64,000 bases of DNA, taken from contig CALODT010000002.1 of the NCBI GenBank assembly GCA_942492205.1, positions 310,001 to 374,000 on the forward strand. Reading direction: 5' to 3'. Below the pieces are notes generated by a model, which saw only the letters and a program-made list of their open reading frames with translations, was not told where the DNA came from and made no database searches. The first letter of the stretch is position 1, and every line of letters begins with the position of its first letter. Below, in pieces: positions 1 through 9,284 of this stretch. The position numbers were made by a program, and so were the translations under genes. This DNA comes from UBA1847 sp942492205. GTDB taxonomy: Bacteria > Pseudomonadota > Gammaproteobacteria > Steroidobacterales > Woeseiaceae.

Positions 1-326
1 AGCTCGTGGTCCAGGTCTCGCATGCGGGCCTTCAGGAAGGCTTCCGTATCGGCGGGACTGCGAATGGCTTCACCGCAGGGCAAAGACTCGGCGTAGTAGC
101 GGCGCGCCAGCTCCGGCAGCGCCTTCAGCACGGCAAGCCTGGCGTGTCCTATTCCGGGGCAAGCGAGCAGCTCTGTAGTGTCGGCATGCAATAACGCCCG
201 CAGGCTGCCGAACTGGCTGAACAGGGATGTCGCTGTGGCGAGCGCACGGGCACTGCCGGCGCTACTGGCAATCAGCAGTGCGAGTAGCTCGATATCGTCC
301 GGCGGAGTTTGCTGGTTATCGTTCAC
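1..326 (-). CDS. radC: RadC-family (JAB/MPN) protein, N-terminal part only
   Basis: The minus strand is open from the left window edge to a GTG at 324-326. It encodes the helix-hairpin-helix N-terminal part of a RadC-like protein: IELLALLIASS, FGSLRALLHAD, then CPGIGHARLAVLKALPELARRY, which is the usual RadC order (xLLAxxL, then GxGxxKAxxLxAxxEL). The metal-binding JAB domain lies outside the window. RadC proteins are conserved but their role in DNA repair is disputed. The gene diverges from coaBC, a common arrangement in gammaproteobacteria. The start is uncertain: there is no clear ribosome site before the GTG and the frame stays open upstream without an ATG, although that extension would run towards coaBC. 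Confidence 0.75.
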   Translation of the reverse strand, partial: MNDNQQTPPDDIELLALLIASSAGSARALATATSLFSQFGSLRALLHADTTELLACPGIGHARLAVLKALPELARRYYAESLPCGEAIRSPADTEAFLKARMRDLDHE

Positions 327-451
327 CAACAGACATTGCGTCCATCGGGCATATCGATACAAGGCATCAAACTGGCCCGGATGACGGCTTTTAAGTAGAA
401 ATACGCGATAATGTCGAGCTAAGCTCCAGTCCTCCCCTCGCGTGCGAGTCG

Positions 452-1693
452 TTGATTGTGAACATCGTTCTAGGCATTACCGGCGGTATTGCCGCTTACA
501 AGGCGCCCGACGTGGTGAGGCGGCTGCGCGAGCGTGGTGCAGAGGTGCAGATCGTCATGACCGCGTCGGCCGAGGAGTTTGTGACCGCAACGTCATTGCA
601 GGCAGTATCGGGTCGGCCGGTTCGATCAAACCTGTGGGACAAGGAAGCAGAAGCGGCAATGAGCCATATCGAGCTCGCACGCTGGGCGGACGTCGTCCTG
701 GTTGCGCCGGCAACAGCGGAAGTCATGGCGAGGATAGCCAGCGGCGGTGCGCCGGACCTGCTAACAACGATCTGCCTGGCAACCGAGGCTCCGATAGCGC
801 TCGCGCCGGCAATGAATCGAGTCATGTGGAACAACCCGGCTACACAGTCGAACCGCGAGCTTCTCGAGCAGCGCGGCATCCACATACTGGGCCCGGGTAC
901 GGGCTTGCAGGCCTGTGGCGAAACCGGTGAAGGGCGCATGCTTGAGCCCGATGTCATTGCCGCTACGGTTTGTAGCCTCCGGGTCAACAAAGGGCATGGC
1001 GCGCTGGAAGGGCGCAAGGTCGTCGTAACGGCAGGTCCGACGCGCGAAGCCATCGACCCGGTTCGCTATATCAGCAATCGCAGCTCCGGCAAGATGGGTT
1101 ACGCGATTGCAGGCGCTGCGGCTGCAGAGGGCGCCGACGTCATTCTGATCAGCGGTCCGGTGAGTCTGCCGCAGCCACCCGGCATGACGGTGATCGACGT
1201 TGATACGGCAGCGGCGATGTTCGATGCTGTCCATGCGCACGTTGCGGGCGCGGACATTTTTGTCGCCGCCGCGGCCGTGGCCGATTATCGGCCGGCTGCA
1301 GCCGAGTCGCAGAAGATCAAAAAGCGCGATGAGGTCATGCATCTGGAACTGGTTCGTTGTCCGGACATTCTCGCCTCGGTTGCCGCACTGGACGATGCGC
1401 CCTTCACCGTTGGCTTTGCGGCTGAAACGGAAAACGTCGAGGATCATGCGTTGGCAAAACTCGAGAACAAGCGCCTGGACATGATCGTCGCGAATCGGGT
1501 CGGCGATGACCACGGATTCGATAAGGACGACAACGCGGTCACCGTATTGTGGCCGAGTGGCAGGCGGGAATTACCGCTGTCCGCGAAGACAGAGCTTGCC
1601 CGTGACCTTATCAGTATTGTGTCGCAACAATTCTATGCCGCGCACGGCTCGAATACCGAGCCGCGACTGACCGTTATTTCCAACCTCGATTAG
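452..1693 (+). CDS. coaBC: Bifunctional phosphopantothenoylcysteine decarboxylase / phosphopantothenate–cysteine ligase
   Basis: Makes 4'-phosphopantetheine from phosphopantothenate, CTP and cysteine in coenzyme A synthesis. The CoaC flavoprotein half shows GITGGIAAYK near residue 8, His72 (SHIELARWAD), the PAMN substrate clamp at 119-122 and the catalytic Cys155 in ACGETGEGRM. The CoaB half starts near residue 188 with KVVVTAGPTREAIDPVRYISN, followed by VAAAAVADYRP, KIKK and VGFAAET. At 413 aa it matches the family. The start is TTG at 452; GTG at 458 is almost as good. It is followed after 14 nt by dut, and the pair is probably co-transcribed. Confidence 0.97.
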   Translation: MIVNIVLGITGGIAAYKAPDVVRRLRERGAEVQIVMTASAEEFVTATSLQAVSGRPVRSNLWDKEAEAAMSHIELARWADVVLVAPATAEVMARIASGGAPDLLTTICLATEAPIALAPAMNRVMWNNPATQSNRELLEQRGIHILGPGTGLQACGETGEGRMLEPDVIAATVCSLRVNKGHGALEGRKVVVTAGPTREAIDPVRYISNRSSGKMGYAIAGAAAAEGADVILISGPVSLPQPPGMTVIDVDTAAAMFDAVHAHVAGADIFVAAAAVADYRPAAAESQKIKKRDEVMHLELVRCPDILASVAALDDAPFTVGFAAETENVEDHALAKLENKRLDMIVANRVGDDHGFDKDDNAVTVLWPSGRRELPLSAKTELARDLISIVSQQFYAAHGSNTEPRLTVISNLD

Positions 1694-1707
1694 GGACATG
1701 ACCTGAA

Positions 1708-2163
1708 TTGCGATCCATAGAACTCAAGATTCTGGACTCTCGCGTGGGCGATTCGATTCCGCTGCCGCATTACGCCACAGACGGGTCGGCAGGGCTCGAC
1801 ATGCGCGCCTGTATCGATGAGGCTATTTCGGTAGCGCCCGGAGAAACCGTGCTCGTGCCGACGGGCCTGGCAATTCATGTTGCGGATCCGGCGCTTGCGG
1901 CTGTGCTGCTGCCACGCTCCGGTCTCGGGCACAAACATGGCCTGGTACTCGGCAATCTGACCGGCCTGATCGATTCCGATTACCAGGGCCAGGTTTACAT
2001 CTCGTGCTGGAACCGTGGCTCCAAAAGCTACGATGTACAGCCTGCGGAACGTATCGCGCAGATGGTTTTCATCCCTGTGGAGCAGGTACAGTTTCGGGTT
2101 GTAGAGGAATTTGACGAAAGCGACCGCGGCGCGGGCGGCTTCGGGCATTCGGGCAAGGCCTGA
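1708..2163 (+). CDS. dut: dUTP diphosphatase (dUTPase)
   Basis: Hydrolyses dUTP to dUMP and pyrophosphate, keeping uracil out of DNA and feeding dTMP synthesis. All five motifs of the trimeric dUTPase family are present in order: GSAGLDMRA, LPRSGLGHKHG, GLIDSDYQG, AERIAQMVF and the C-terminal RGAGGFGHSG that closes over the active site. The 151-aa length is normal. The start is a TTG (TTG CGA TCC ATA) 14 nt after coaBC, so the two genes likely form one transcript. The gene converges with the DUF4124 gene on the other strand, with only 15 nt between stops. Confidence 0.97.
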   Translation: MRSIELKILDSRVGDSIPLPHYATDGSAGLDMRACIDEAISVAPGETVLVPTGLAIHVADPALAAVLLPRSGLGHKHGLVLGNLTGLIDSDYQGQVYISCWNRGSKSYDVQPAERIAQMVFIPVEQVQFRVVEEFDESDRGAGGFGHSGKA

Positions 2164-2178
2164 CGACGGGGCTGCTTT

Positions 2179-2811
2179 CTACTCGATCCCGCGGAGCATC
2201 TTGAAGCGATTAATGTCGCCGTCGAAGCGCGCGATAATCTGTTGCTCGTCCGTCTTGAACTTCTTCAGGTTGCGCTGGTGACGCGCGATGATCTCTTTGG
2301 TCTCGCGAAGTTCGTCGGCGAGGTCGTCGGTAATCATTGGGGCATCCGGGTCCTCGCTGTACGGCTGGAACCTCTCCGCATCCGCACGAAGTTTCTCCAA
2401 ACGACGATCGAGATTGCGCAGGTATAGCTCGGTCACCCGGGCCTGTGCCTGGAATAACTCGACGCGGCGGTCGCGATGCATGAGGATTTCTTCAACCGAC
2501 AGGTAGGTCGCCAGCAGGGCCACGTCAGCGCGGCGCTGCAGTTCGATAGCCTGCTTGCGCTCCTGCTCCAGGCGCTCGGCCTCGAGCTGCTCCGGCGTCT
2601 TCTTACCTTCGAGGTGATCCACGGCTACGCCGTGTTCATTGACGACGTCCTTTGGCAGGTCGCGATACTCGGCCGGAATGCTGTCTCCGAAGTGCGTGAC
2701 GCCCTGATCGTCGACCCACTTGTAAATATTTTCCGTCCTTGACGGCTTCGGCGCGCCGAAGGCCAGCGATGCCATCAGGACCAGCAAAGGGATGTAGATC
2801 AGATTTCGCAT
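2179..2811 (-). CDS. DUF4124-domain exported protein with coiled coil
   Basis: A 210-aa protein with a signal peptide (MRNLIYIPLLVLMASLAFGA), then a DUF4124 domain around residues 28-60 carrying the hallmark IYKWVDDQGVTHFGD. The rest, about 75-200, is charged and helical (EQLEAERLEQERKQAIELQRR and later), probably a coiled coil. DUF4124 proteins are periplasmic or envelope proteins of unknown function, common in gammaproteobacteria. A second DUF4124 protein lies at 30826-31305. It lies downstream of pyrE on the same strand, but 114 nt separate them, so it may have its own promoter. Confidence 0.85.
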   Translation of the reverse strand: MRNLIYIPLLVLMASLAFGAPKPSRTENIYKWVDDQGVTHFGDSIPAEYRDLPKDVVNEHGVAVDHLEGKKTPEQLEAERLEQERKQAIELQRRADVALLATYLSVEEILMHRDRRVELFQAQARVTELYLRNLDRRLEKLRADAERFQPYSEDPDAPMITDDLADELRETKEIIARHQRNLKKFKTDEQQIIARFDGDINRFKMLRGIE

Positions 2812-2925
2812 GCGCTCAATATGCCAGCAAATTCAACCCGACGACCGGGACTAGTTCTCGATTTCGTACGATAATAACCCAAGCGGATTCTGTAAAGCAC
2901 GGAATGCGCAATAAATATCAGCAAC

Positions 2926-3573
2926 TTATGAAATAACGCCGTATTGTTTGCGATAGCTGAGAACGGGCTGGAGGTACTGCTCATATTCGCTTGATTCCTC
3001 CAGAATGTCGATCAGATCGTCCAGCTGGACGATGCTGATCACCGGTATTCCCAGCGACTCCCGCAGTTCCTGAACGGCCGAGTACGCGCCCTGCCCGCGC
3101 TCCTGGCGATCCAGTGATATGACCAGGCCGGCAATCTGGGCGCCCGTTGAAGAAATGATTTGGTAGGCCTCCCTGACGGCGGTGCCGGCCGTAATGACGT
3201 CGTCGATAATGAGTACGTCGCCGGACAGCGGTGCGCCAACGATACTGCCGCCCTCTCCATGCGCCTTCGTCTCTTTGCGATTGAAGGAATACGGTACGTC
3301 GATGTCGTGATGTTCCGCGAGCGATGCCGCCGCGAGCGCAGCCAGCGGTATACCTTTATAAGCGGGACCGAACAGCATGTCGAAACGGACGCGCGATTCG
3401 GCGATTGCCGATGCATAGAAACGGCCGAGCTTTGCCGCTGCGTAGCCGGTATTGAACAGGCCGGCGTTGAAAAAGTAGGGGCTGACTCGTCCGGACTTGA
3501 GCGTAAATTCGCCAAATCGCAGAACGCCGAGTTCCAGTGCCAGTTCGATGAATTCCCGCTTGTACCCACGCAT
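2926..3573 (-). CDS. pyrE: Orotate phosphoribosyltransferase
   Basis: Converts orotate and PRPP to orotidine 5'-monophosphate, the fifth step of pyrimidine synthesis. Family marks are FGEFTLKSGRVSPYFFNAGLF near the N-terminus, the flexible-loop region FNRKETKAHGEGG, and the PRPP-binding VLIIDDVITAGTAVREA. The 215-aa length matches E. coli PyrE (213 aa). It diverges from the exonuclease III gene with about 60 nt between starts, which must hold both promoters. Confidence 0.97.
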   Translation of the reverse strand: MRGYKREFIELALELGVLRFGEFTLKSGRVSPYFFNAGLFNTGYAAAKLGRFYASAIAESRVRFDMLFGPAYKGIPLAALAAASLAEHHDIDVPYSFNRKETKAHGEGGSIVGAPLSGDVLIIDDVITAGTAVREAYQIISSTGAQIAGLVISLDRQERGQGAYSAVQELRESLGIPVISIVQLDDLIDILEESSEYEQYLQPVLSYRKQYGVIS

Positions 3574-3633
3574 CCGTATCGGTCTTCTGTATCATGGCCG
3601 CGACCCGATGAAGTATGACACAGGAGATCGATT

Positions 3634-4419
3634 TTGTTTCGCGTTATCAGCCTGAATGCCAACGGTATTCGTGCCGCCGCCCGCAAGGGTTTCTTCGACT
3701 GGATGGAGCAGCAAGACGCCGATGTCGTTTGTATCCAGGAGACCAAGGCGCAGGCGCATCAGCTGGGCGACAGCGTGTTTTCTCCGGCCGGCTATCACTG
3801 CTTCTACGAGGATGCCGAGAAGAAAGGCTACAGCGGCACTGCGGTATTTACGCGACACAAGCCGAAGAAGGTGGTTCGCGGATACGGTGATGCGGAGTTT
3901 GACGCCGAAGGCCGCTACCTCGAGGTGCAGCTCGAGGGCATCAACGTCGTGTCCCTGTATTTGCCCTCCGGCTCATCGAGCGAGGAGCGCCAGCAAGCCA
4001 AGTACCGCTGTCTGGATTCGTTTACCGAACACCTGAAAAAGCTGCAGCGCCGCCGCTCCGAGTACATCATCTGCGGCGACTGGAATATCGCGCACAAGGA
4101 AATCGACCTCAAGAACTGGCGTGCCAACAGAAAGAACTCGGGATTTCTGCCGGAAGAGCGTGCGTGGCTGGACGAGGTATTCGGCGTGCATCGATACACC
4201 GACGCGTTTCGGACGCTGGAGCAGGAGCCCGATCAATACACGTGGTGGTCCAATCGCGGGCGCGCGTGGGACAACAACGTCGGTTGGCGCATTGACTACC
4301 AGGTGGTGACGCCGGGCCTCAGCAACAGGGTACTCAGAACAGCGATCTACCGGGCCGAACGCTTCTCGGACCACGCACCGCTGACCATGGACTACGACTG
4401 GGTCTATGCAGGCGGATAG
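3634..4419 (+). CDS. xthA: Exodeoxyribonuclease III (AP endonuclease family)
   Basis: Cuts abasic sites and resects 3' ends in base-excision repair. The catalytic residues of the ExoIII/EEP fold are visible: SLNANGIRAA, VVCIQETKAQ with the metal Glu36, YLPSG, CGDWNIAH with the Asp/Asn pair, WRIDYQV and the terminal SDHAPLT with the catalytic His. At 261 aa it has normal length. The start is TTG at 3634, chosen because CAGGAG at 3621-3626 is well placed. The 3' end overlaps the next gene by 14 nt, indicating translational coupling. Confidence 0.95.
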   Translation: MFRVISLNANGIRAAARKGFFDWMEQQDADVVCIQETKAQAHQLGDSVFSPAGYHCFYEDAEKKGYSGTAVFTRHKPKKVVRGYGDAEFDAEGRYLEVQLEGINVVSLYLPSGSSSEERQQAKYRCLDSFTEHLKKLQRRRSEYIICGDWNIAHKEIDLKNWRANRKNSGFLPEERAWLDEVFGVHRYTDAFRTLEQEPDQYTWWSNRGRAWDNNVGWRIDYQVVTPGLSNRVLRTAIYRAERFSDHAPLTMDYDWVYAGG

Positions 4420-5719
4420 CGCACCTTCATTGCCCGGATGGCGGCATTATCTGCAGGAAAAGGTCGTCGTCATCTTCTTCCTGGGGTTTTCCGCCGGGCT
4501 GCCGTTTCCGCTGGTGTACTCGACGCTGAGCGCCTGGCTGGAGGAGGCCGGCGTCGAACGCAGCACGATCAGCACGTTCGCATGGCTCGGGTTTGCCTAC
4601 AGCCTCAAGTTTCTCTGGGCGCCGATCGTTGATTCCACCCGGCTGCCTTTTCTCACCCGCATGCTGGGCCGCCGGCGCAGCTGGATGCTGCTGGCGCAAC
4701 TGTCGATTGGCGCCGCGCTGGTGATCATGTCCGGCGTCGATCCGGCACAGAACATCCAGGCGTTCGCGCTGATTGCATTCGCGGTCGCCTTTGCTTCCGC
4801 AACTCAGGACATCGTTATCGATGCCTATCGAATCGAGTCGGCAGCGATCGATATGCAGGGCATCCTGGCGGCGGCCTACCAGTATGGCTACCGCATCTCG
4901 TTGCTCATCAGCATGGCGGGTGCTTTGTACATGGCCGAGTACGCTTCGTGGTCGGCGACCTACTTCGCCATGGCCGGTTGTATGGGCATCGGCATCCTGA
5001 CGACGTTGTGGTGCACGGAGCCTGCCGAAACAAAACTTCGCGTTTACGAAGGAGTAACGCTCGCCGAAAAAACAGCAAGCTGGTTCCTGAGCAGCGTTGT
5101 CGAGCCCCTGATGGATTTCGTGCGTCGTTTTGGCAAGTTCGCGCTGGTGCTGCTCGCATTCGTCTCGTTTTACCGCATCAGTGACTACGTGCTCGGTATC
5201 CTTGCGAACCCGTTCTACCTGGATATCGGCTACACCAAGTCGCAGGTCGCGACGGTTGCAAAGGTATACGGGGCGTGGGTCACTATCGCCGGCATCGGGC
5301 TCGGCGGCTGGGCTGTGCTCAAGTTTGGCGTAGCGCGCTGCGTCGTGACCGCCACCATCCTGATAGCGAGTACCAACCTGTTCTTTGCCGCAATGGTGAT
5401 TACTGGCCCGAAGCTATGGATGCTTGCCGTCACGATCAGCGCCGACAACATTGCGCAAGGATTTGGCGGCACCGTTCTGATCGCGTACCTGTCCAGCCTG
5501 GTTAACGTCTCCTACACGGCAACGCAGTACGCGCTGCTGAGTTCCATCATGTCGCTGCTGCCAAAATTCGTTGCCGGCTATTCAGGCGAGATGCAGGAGT
5601 GGCTCGGCTGGCTCGGATTCTTCCTGTATGCCGCGGCGCTGGGCGTGCCGGCAATCATTCTCGCGATCTACGTCTCGCGACGACACGACAAGCTGGTCGG
5701 AGAGGGGCCGGTCCATTGA
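4406..5719 (+). CDS. ampG: AmpG-like MFS permease
   Basis: A 437-aa, 12-helix transporter of the AmpG/PAT branch of the major facilitator superfamily. AmpG imports GlcNAc-anhydroMurNAc peptides from the periplasm for peptidoglycan recycling. Recognisable blocks are FFLGFSAGLPFPLVYSTLSAW, FAYSLKFLWAPIVD, GRRRSWMLLAQL and SATQDIVIDAYRIE, each with an E. coli AmpG counterpart. The gene overlaps xthA by 14 nt and the Rieske gene by 4 nt. Muropeptide specificity is inferred from family similarity, since some PAT members carry other substrates. Confidence 0.82.
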   Translation: MQADSAPSLPGWRHYLQEKVVVIFFLGFSAGLPFPLVYSTLSAWLEEAGVERSTISTFAWLGFAYSLKFLWAPIVDSTRLPFLTRMLGRRRSWMLLAQLSIGAALVIMSGVDPAQNIQAFALIAFAVAFASATQDIVIDAYRIESAAIDMQGILAAAYQYGYRISLLISMAGALYMAEYASWSATYFAMAGCMGIGILTTLWCTEPAETKLRVYEGVTLAEKTASWFLSSVVEPLMDFVRRFGKFALVLLAFVSFYRISDYVLGILANPFYLDIGYTKSQVATVAKVYGAWVTIAGIGLGGWAVLKFGVARCVVTATILIASTNLFFAAMVITGPKLWMLAVTISADNIAQGFGGTVLIAYLSSLVNVSYTATQYALLSSIMSLLPKFVAGYSGEMQEWLGWLGFFLYAAALGVPAIILAIYVSRRHDKLVGEGPVH

Positions 5720-6069
5720 GTGATCTGGAGATTGCTGTTGGCCAACTGCATGAACTCGACGATCCAGGCTGTCGCGAATTCCAGATTGGCGACGGGGACT
5801 GGCCGTTCCGCGGATTCGTCGTCAGGAAGGGCGACAAGGTCTTTGCGTATCAGAATTATTGCGTGCACGTCGGTCACCCGCTCAACTGGTCGCCCGACAA
5901 GTTTCTGACCAAGGACAAGTCCGCCATTATTTGCGCGTCGCACGGCGCGACCTACGACATTGAATCCGGGCAATGCTTTGCCGGGCCCGGTTCGGGCAGG
6001 GCACTGCGCAGGGTCGATGTTGTGATTCGCGAAGGAACCATCTACGTAAGCGGTCCGACGAGCATGTAG
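5716..6069 (+). CDS. Small Rieske [2Fe-2S] protein
   Basis: A 117-aa stand-alone Rieske domain. The two cluster-binding boxes are CVHVGHPLNW and CASHGATYDIESGQC, giving Cys-X-His and Cys-X2-His ligands. It looks like the small soluble ferredoxins used as electron carriers for oxygenases or nitrite reductases, but no such partner is nearby. Start TTG at 5716 overlaps the upstream stop (TTGA), with AGAGGGG at 5701-5707 as ribosome site; the frame is open further upstream but that stretch is the shadow of the permease gene. Its link with AmpG may be only positional. Confidence 0.85.
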   Translation: MSDLEIAVGQLHELDDPGCREFQIGDGDWPFRGFVVRKGDKVFAYQNYCVHVGHPLNWSPDKFLTKDKSAIICASHGATYDIESGQCFAGPGSGRALRRVDVVIREGTIYVSGPTSM

Positions 6070-6120
6070 CCGTCCTGTGCGAACTCAGGTGAGCGCTGCA
6101 GGCATTCGGCGAAAGGGGGG

Positions 6121-6828
6121 CTAGCTGCTGCGACCGACTTTGAGAAAGCGCCAGTCGACGATGCGATGCCCCTTTCGCAAACCGCGTTGTTCGAATTTGG
6201 TACGGGGGCGGTCGAGCGGCTCGTCACCGGCGTGTTCGCGGCGCTCATCGCAGCTGAACAGGTCGGAGTGCGCGAGCACCTCGTCAATATGTTCGGCGTA
6301 GTTGGCCCAGTCGGTGGCGATATGCCATGCGCCGCCCTGCACCAGCCGGCTGTGCAGCAACTCGAGGAAAGCGGGCTGCACGATGCGGCGCTTGTGATGG
6401 CGCTTCTTTGGCCATGGGTCCGGAAAATAAAGGTTAACGCGCTGCAACGATTCCGGTGCCACCTGGTCGCGCAATACTTCGATCGCGTCATGCATGACAA
6501 GCTTCAGATTCGTGATGCCTGCGTCCTCGGCTTTCAACAGGCAGTGACCGATGCCGGGCTCATGCACTTCGATGCCGACGAAGTTCACCTGCGGATTTTC
6601 CTGTGCCTGTTGCACGAGCGTTTCGCCGTTGCCAAAACCAATTTCGAGCACGACGTCTCTGCTTCTGCCGAATAGCCGATCGAAGTTCAGCGCTTCATCG
6701 GTCAGGTCGATTCCATAGACGGGCCACAATTCCTGAAGCGCACGTTGCTGAGGTGGTGTGAGGCGGCCCGTGCGCCTGACAAAGCTCCTGATGCTGCGAT
6801 GGGGCCTGCTGTCGGATGTCGAATGCAT
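6121..6828 (-). CDS. trmB: tRNA (guanine-46-N7)-methyltransferase
   Basis: Methylates G46 in the variable loop of tRNAs using S-adenosylmethionine. The SAM-binding motif is LEIGFGNGE and the family signature is YFPDPWPKKRHHKRRIVQ. The N-terminal RRTGRLTPPQQRAL and the C-terminal TKFEQRG block are also typical. The 235-aa length matches the family. The gene converges with the Rieske gene and diverges from the TonB-dependent receptor downstream on the plus strand. Confidence 0.96.
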   Translation of the reverse strand: MHSTSDSRPHRSIRSFVRRTGRLTPPQQRALQELWPVYGIDLTDEALNFDRLFGRSRDVVLEIGFGNGETLVQQAQENPQVNFVGIEVHEPGIGHCLLKAEDAGITNLKLVMHDAIEVLRDQVAPESLQRVNLYFPDPWPKKRHHKRRIVQPAFLELLHSRLVQGGAWHIATDWANYAEHIDEVLAHSDLFSCDERREHAGDEPLDRPRTKFEQRGLRKGHRIVDWRFLKVGRSS

Positions 6829-6964
6829 GGACGCATTCTATGCATTGTTTCCGATGCTTGCCGAGCCGGCTGCAAAAGCGAGGTTTTTCGTCCTTGCTAT
6901 TGGCAGGGGCAGCTGTACAACAGTATGCTTGGACCTATTACAACTCGGGGAATGGGGGTTCGTC

Positions 6965-9223
6965 GTGAATAAATACTGTGAAAACCGGGGATTGGCTCGT
7001 CCGTCCGCGCTGCTGAAGATCAATCTGGCCTTGGCGGCGACCATATTTGTTGCTTTTTTACTACCCGGCAGCGCGTCGGCGCAGGAAGGCGCTGCGAAGG
7101 CGCTGCTCGAAGAGATCGTGATCTTTGCCCGCAAGAAGAGCGATGCCGAATCGATCCAGGAGGTACCGCTTGCCGTGAGCGCTTTTGGCGCCGCCCAGCT
7201 GGATGCGATGTTTGTCACGCAGGTCGAAGACCTGAGCTACGTCATGCCAAACGTGCAGCTCGAGTCCGTGGGTACTTTTCCCGGTGTTCAGAACTTCTCT
7301 ATTCGTGGCCAGGGTATCAACAGCTCGATTCCTTCGGTCGACCCGACGGTCGGTGTGTTTGTTGACGGCATCTTCATGGGTACGACATACGGCGTCGTGA
7401 TTGACACCTTTGACCTCGAATCGGTCGAGGTCCTGCGCGGTCCGCAGGGGCTGCTGTTCGGTCGCAATGTCACCGGCGGAGCCGTAGTACTCAGGAATGC
7501 CAGGCCAAATGGCGAATTCGGCTCGCGGGTCCGCGTCAGGGGCACTGACGAGAGCGAGTACAGCGTTGCCGCCGCGATCGAGGGAGCGCTGATCGAAAAC
7601 AAGCTCGCCGCGAAGATGGTCGTCTACTACAGCGATGATGACGGTTACTTCAAGAATACGAACCCCTCCGCATCCTTGCCGGCGCCGCACCCGCTGCAGC
7701 CGTTTTACGCGAATCCGGCGGACGGCTCCAACGTCGGCGCAATGACAACGAAACTGTTTCGACCGACGCTGGTATATACGCAATCCGACACCGTCGACTG
7801 GACGCTGATTGTCGAGCACGGCAAGTCCTCCGGCGACGGCGCCCCGTGGACCAACGTAACCGCGCAGCGCGCCGGCGCACAGCCGGACTTCTCGACGTTC
7901 TCGGACGAGACAGGATTCACCGACCTGGACTGGACGCAGGCGGTGCTCGAAACCAACGTCGGTGAAGTCGGTAACGGCACGCTAACGAACATCCTGGGCT
8001 GGCGTGGCGTAAACGCCGCCTCGGCTGCGGATATCGATGGCTCCGACCTGCCGATTTTCGCCGCGCCGGGGTACACGGACCAGCACCAGCTGAGCAATGA
8101 GATCCGCTGGTCGGGCTCTTTCACTGATAACTGGGAATCAACGATCGGGCTCTACTATTTCGACCAGGACGTCAGTTATCGCGAAGCCCGTTACATCTGG
8201 CTGCCGCCGCCGCTGGGGCCGGCGCCGCTGGGCGTTAACCTGCAGCGGGCACTGGGCGGCGATATGGACTCGAAGAACTTCGGTGCCTTCTGGAGCAACG
8301 ACTTTCACGTGGGTGATGCCTGGACCTTTACGGCGGGCCTTCGCTACACGGATGAGTCGAAGAGCGCCAACGTCATTACCGGCGTTTGCAGTGATAACAG
8401 CTCGTTCAGTTGCTCGTTCGACAACCTGAAGGGCGACTGGAGCAACGTGACGCCTAAAGTCGGTGCGCAGTTTCGTGTGAACGACGACATGCAGGTCTAC
8501 GCCTACTGGTCCAAGGGCTATCGCTCAGGCGGTTTCAACTTCCGCAACGCCAAACCGCTCATTATCCCGCCAGGCCCAACCCGCGAAGAGGAGAACAGCT
8601 CGTTCGAGATCGGGTTCAAGTCCGACTTTATGGACAACCGCATGCGCCTGAACGTCGCGGCGTTCCAGAACGACATCACGGACATGCAGCGCGAGCTGAA
8701 TGTCGGTGACCCGGACGTGATCGTATTGCAGGGCACCATCAACGCGGGTGACGTAACCATCAAGGGCATCGAAGCGGACTTTGTTGCGTTGATCACCGAC
8801 ACCTTCTCGGTGAACGCGTCGTATGGCTGGCAGGATGGAGAGTACGACAGGGTCGATCCTGCGTTTGCGTCGTTCCTGGGGCCCGAGCTACCGCGCCTTG
8901 CGCCGACCAATTACACGTTGGGCGTCGCGTTCGACATGCCGCTGGCCGGCGGTGGGCTGGTCAACTTCATGGCCAACCACAGTTTCCGTGAGCGACATCC
9001 GTACAACGACTCCAATACCAACTTTTTCGAGGATCAGCGCCGCACGAACGCCAGCATCAACTGGAATTCGGCCAGCGAAAACTGGAAGGTCTCGCTATTC
9101 GGGCGGAACCTCGAGGACGAGGCCAACTGGGGCAATCTGACCACGCTCGGCGCCGGGCTGTGGACCGCCGGACCGATGAAGAAGGGCCGGGTCCTGGGGC
9201 TGGAAGTGAACTACCAGTACTAG
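6965..9223 (+). CDS. TonB-dependent outer-membrane receptor
   Basis: A 752-aa receptor of the kind common in proteobacteria with many receptors. The signal peptide ends around SASAQEG. The plug follows: EEIVIFARKKSDAESIQEVPLAVSAF (TonB box region), VEDLSYVMPNVQL, SIRGQGIN, VEVLRGPQGLLFGRN and GGAVVLR. The beta-barrel ends in aromatic VNYQY. The start is GTG at 6965 with GGGGGT ahead; the frame is open upstream to 6758, but that part overlaps trmB and precedes the signal peptide. Substrate is unknown. A strong terminator follows at once, so the gene is monocistronic. The next gene, on the other strand, encodes a TonB-C-domain protein. Confidence 0.93.
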   Translation: MNKYCENRGLARPSALLKINLALAATIFVAFLLPGSASAQEGAAKALLEEIVIFARKKSDAESIQEVPLAVSAFGAAQLDAMFVTQVEDLSYVMPNVQLESVGTFPGVQNFSIRGQGINSSIPSVDPTVGVFVDGIFMGTTYGVVIDTFDLESVEVLRGPQGLLFGRNVTGGAVVLRNARPNGEFGSRVRVRGTDESEYSVAAAIEGALIENKLAAKMVVYYSDDDGYFKNTNPSASLPAPHPLQPFYANPADGSNVGAMTTKLFRPTLVYTQSDTVDWTLIVEHGKSSGDGAPWTNVTAQRAGAQPDFSTFSDETGFTDLDWTQAVLETNVGEVGNGTLTNILGWRGVNAASAADIDGSDLPIFAAPGYTDQHQLSNEIRWSGSFTDNWESTIGLYYFDQDVSYREARYIWLPPPLGPAPLGVNLQRALGGDMDSKNFGAFWSNDFHVGDAWTFTAGLRYTDESKSANVITGVCSDNSSFSCSFDNLKGDWSNVTPKVGAQFRVNDDMQVYAYWSKGYRSGGFNFRNAKPLIIPPGPTREEENSSFEIGFKSDFMDNRMRLNVAAFQNDITDMQRELNVGDPDVIVLQGTINAGDVTIKGIEADFVALITDTFSVNASYGWQDGEYDRVDPAFASFLGPELPRLAPTNYTLGVAFDMPLAGGGLVNFMANHSFRERHPYNDSNTNFFEDQRRTNASINWNSASENWKVSLFGRNLEDEANWGNLTTLGAGLWTAGPMKKGRVLGLEVNYQY

Positions 9224-9250
9224 ACTGCCGCCAGGAACTGCATACTGGAA

Positions 9251-9273
9251 GGCCGCCTCCGGGCGGCCTTTTT
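9251..9273. terminator. Rho-independent terminator, probably two-way
   Basis: GGCCGCC at 9251-9257 pairs with GGCGGCC at 9262-9268 around a TCCG loop, followed by TTTTTCTTT. It sits 28 nt after the receptor stop and just beyond the stop of the convergent minus-strand gene. It clearly ends the receptor transcript and may also stop the opposite one. Confidence 0.9.
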
Positions 9274-9284
9274 CTTTGCGGAAA

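Noticed and set aside
6758..6964. Upstream extension of the first TonB-dependent receptor
   Set aside because: It would overlap the trmB start and put about 70 residues before the signal peptide. GTG at 6965 has a good ribosome site.
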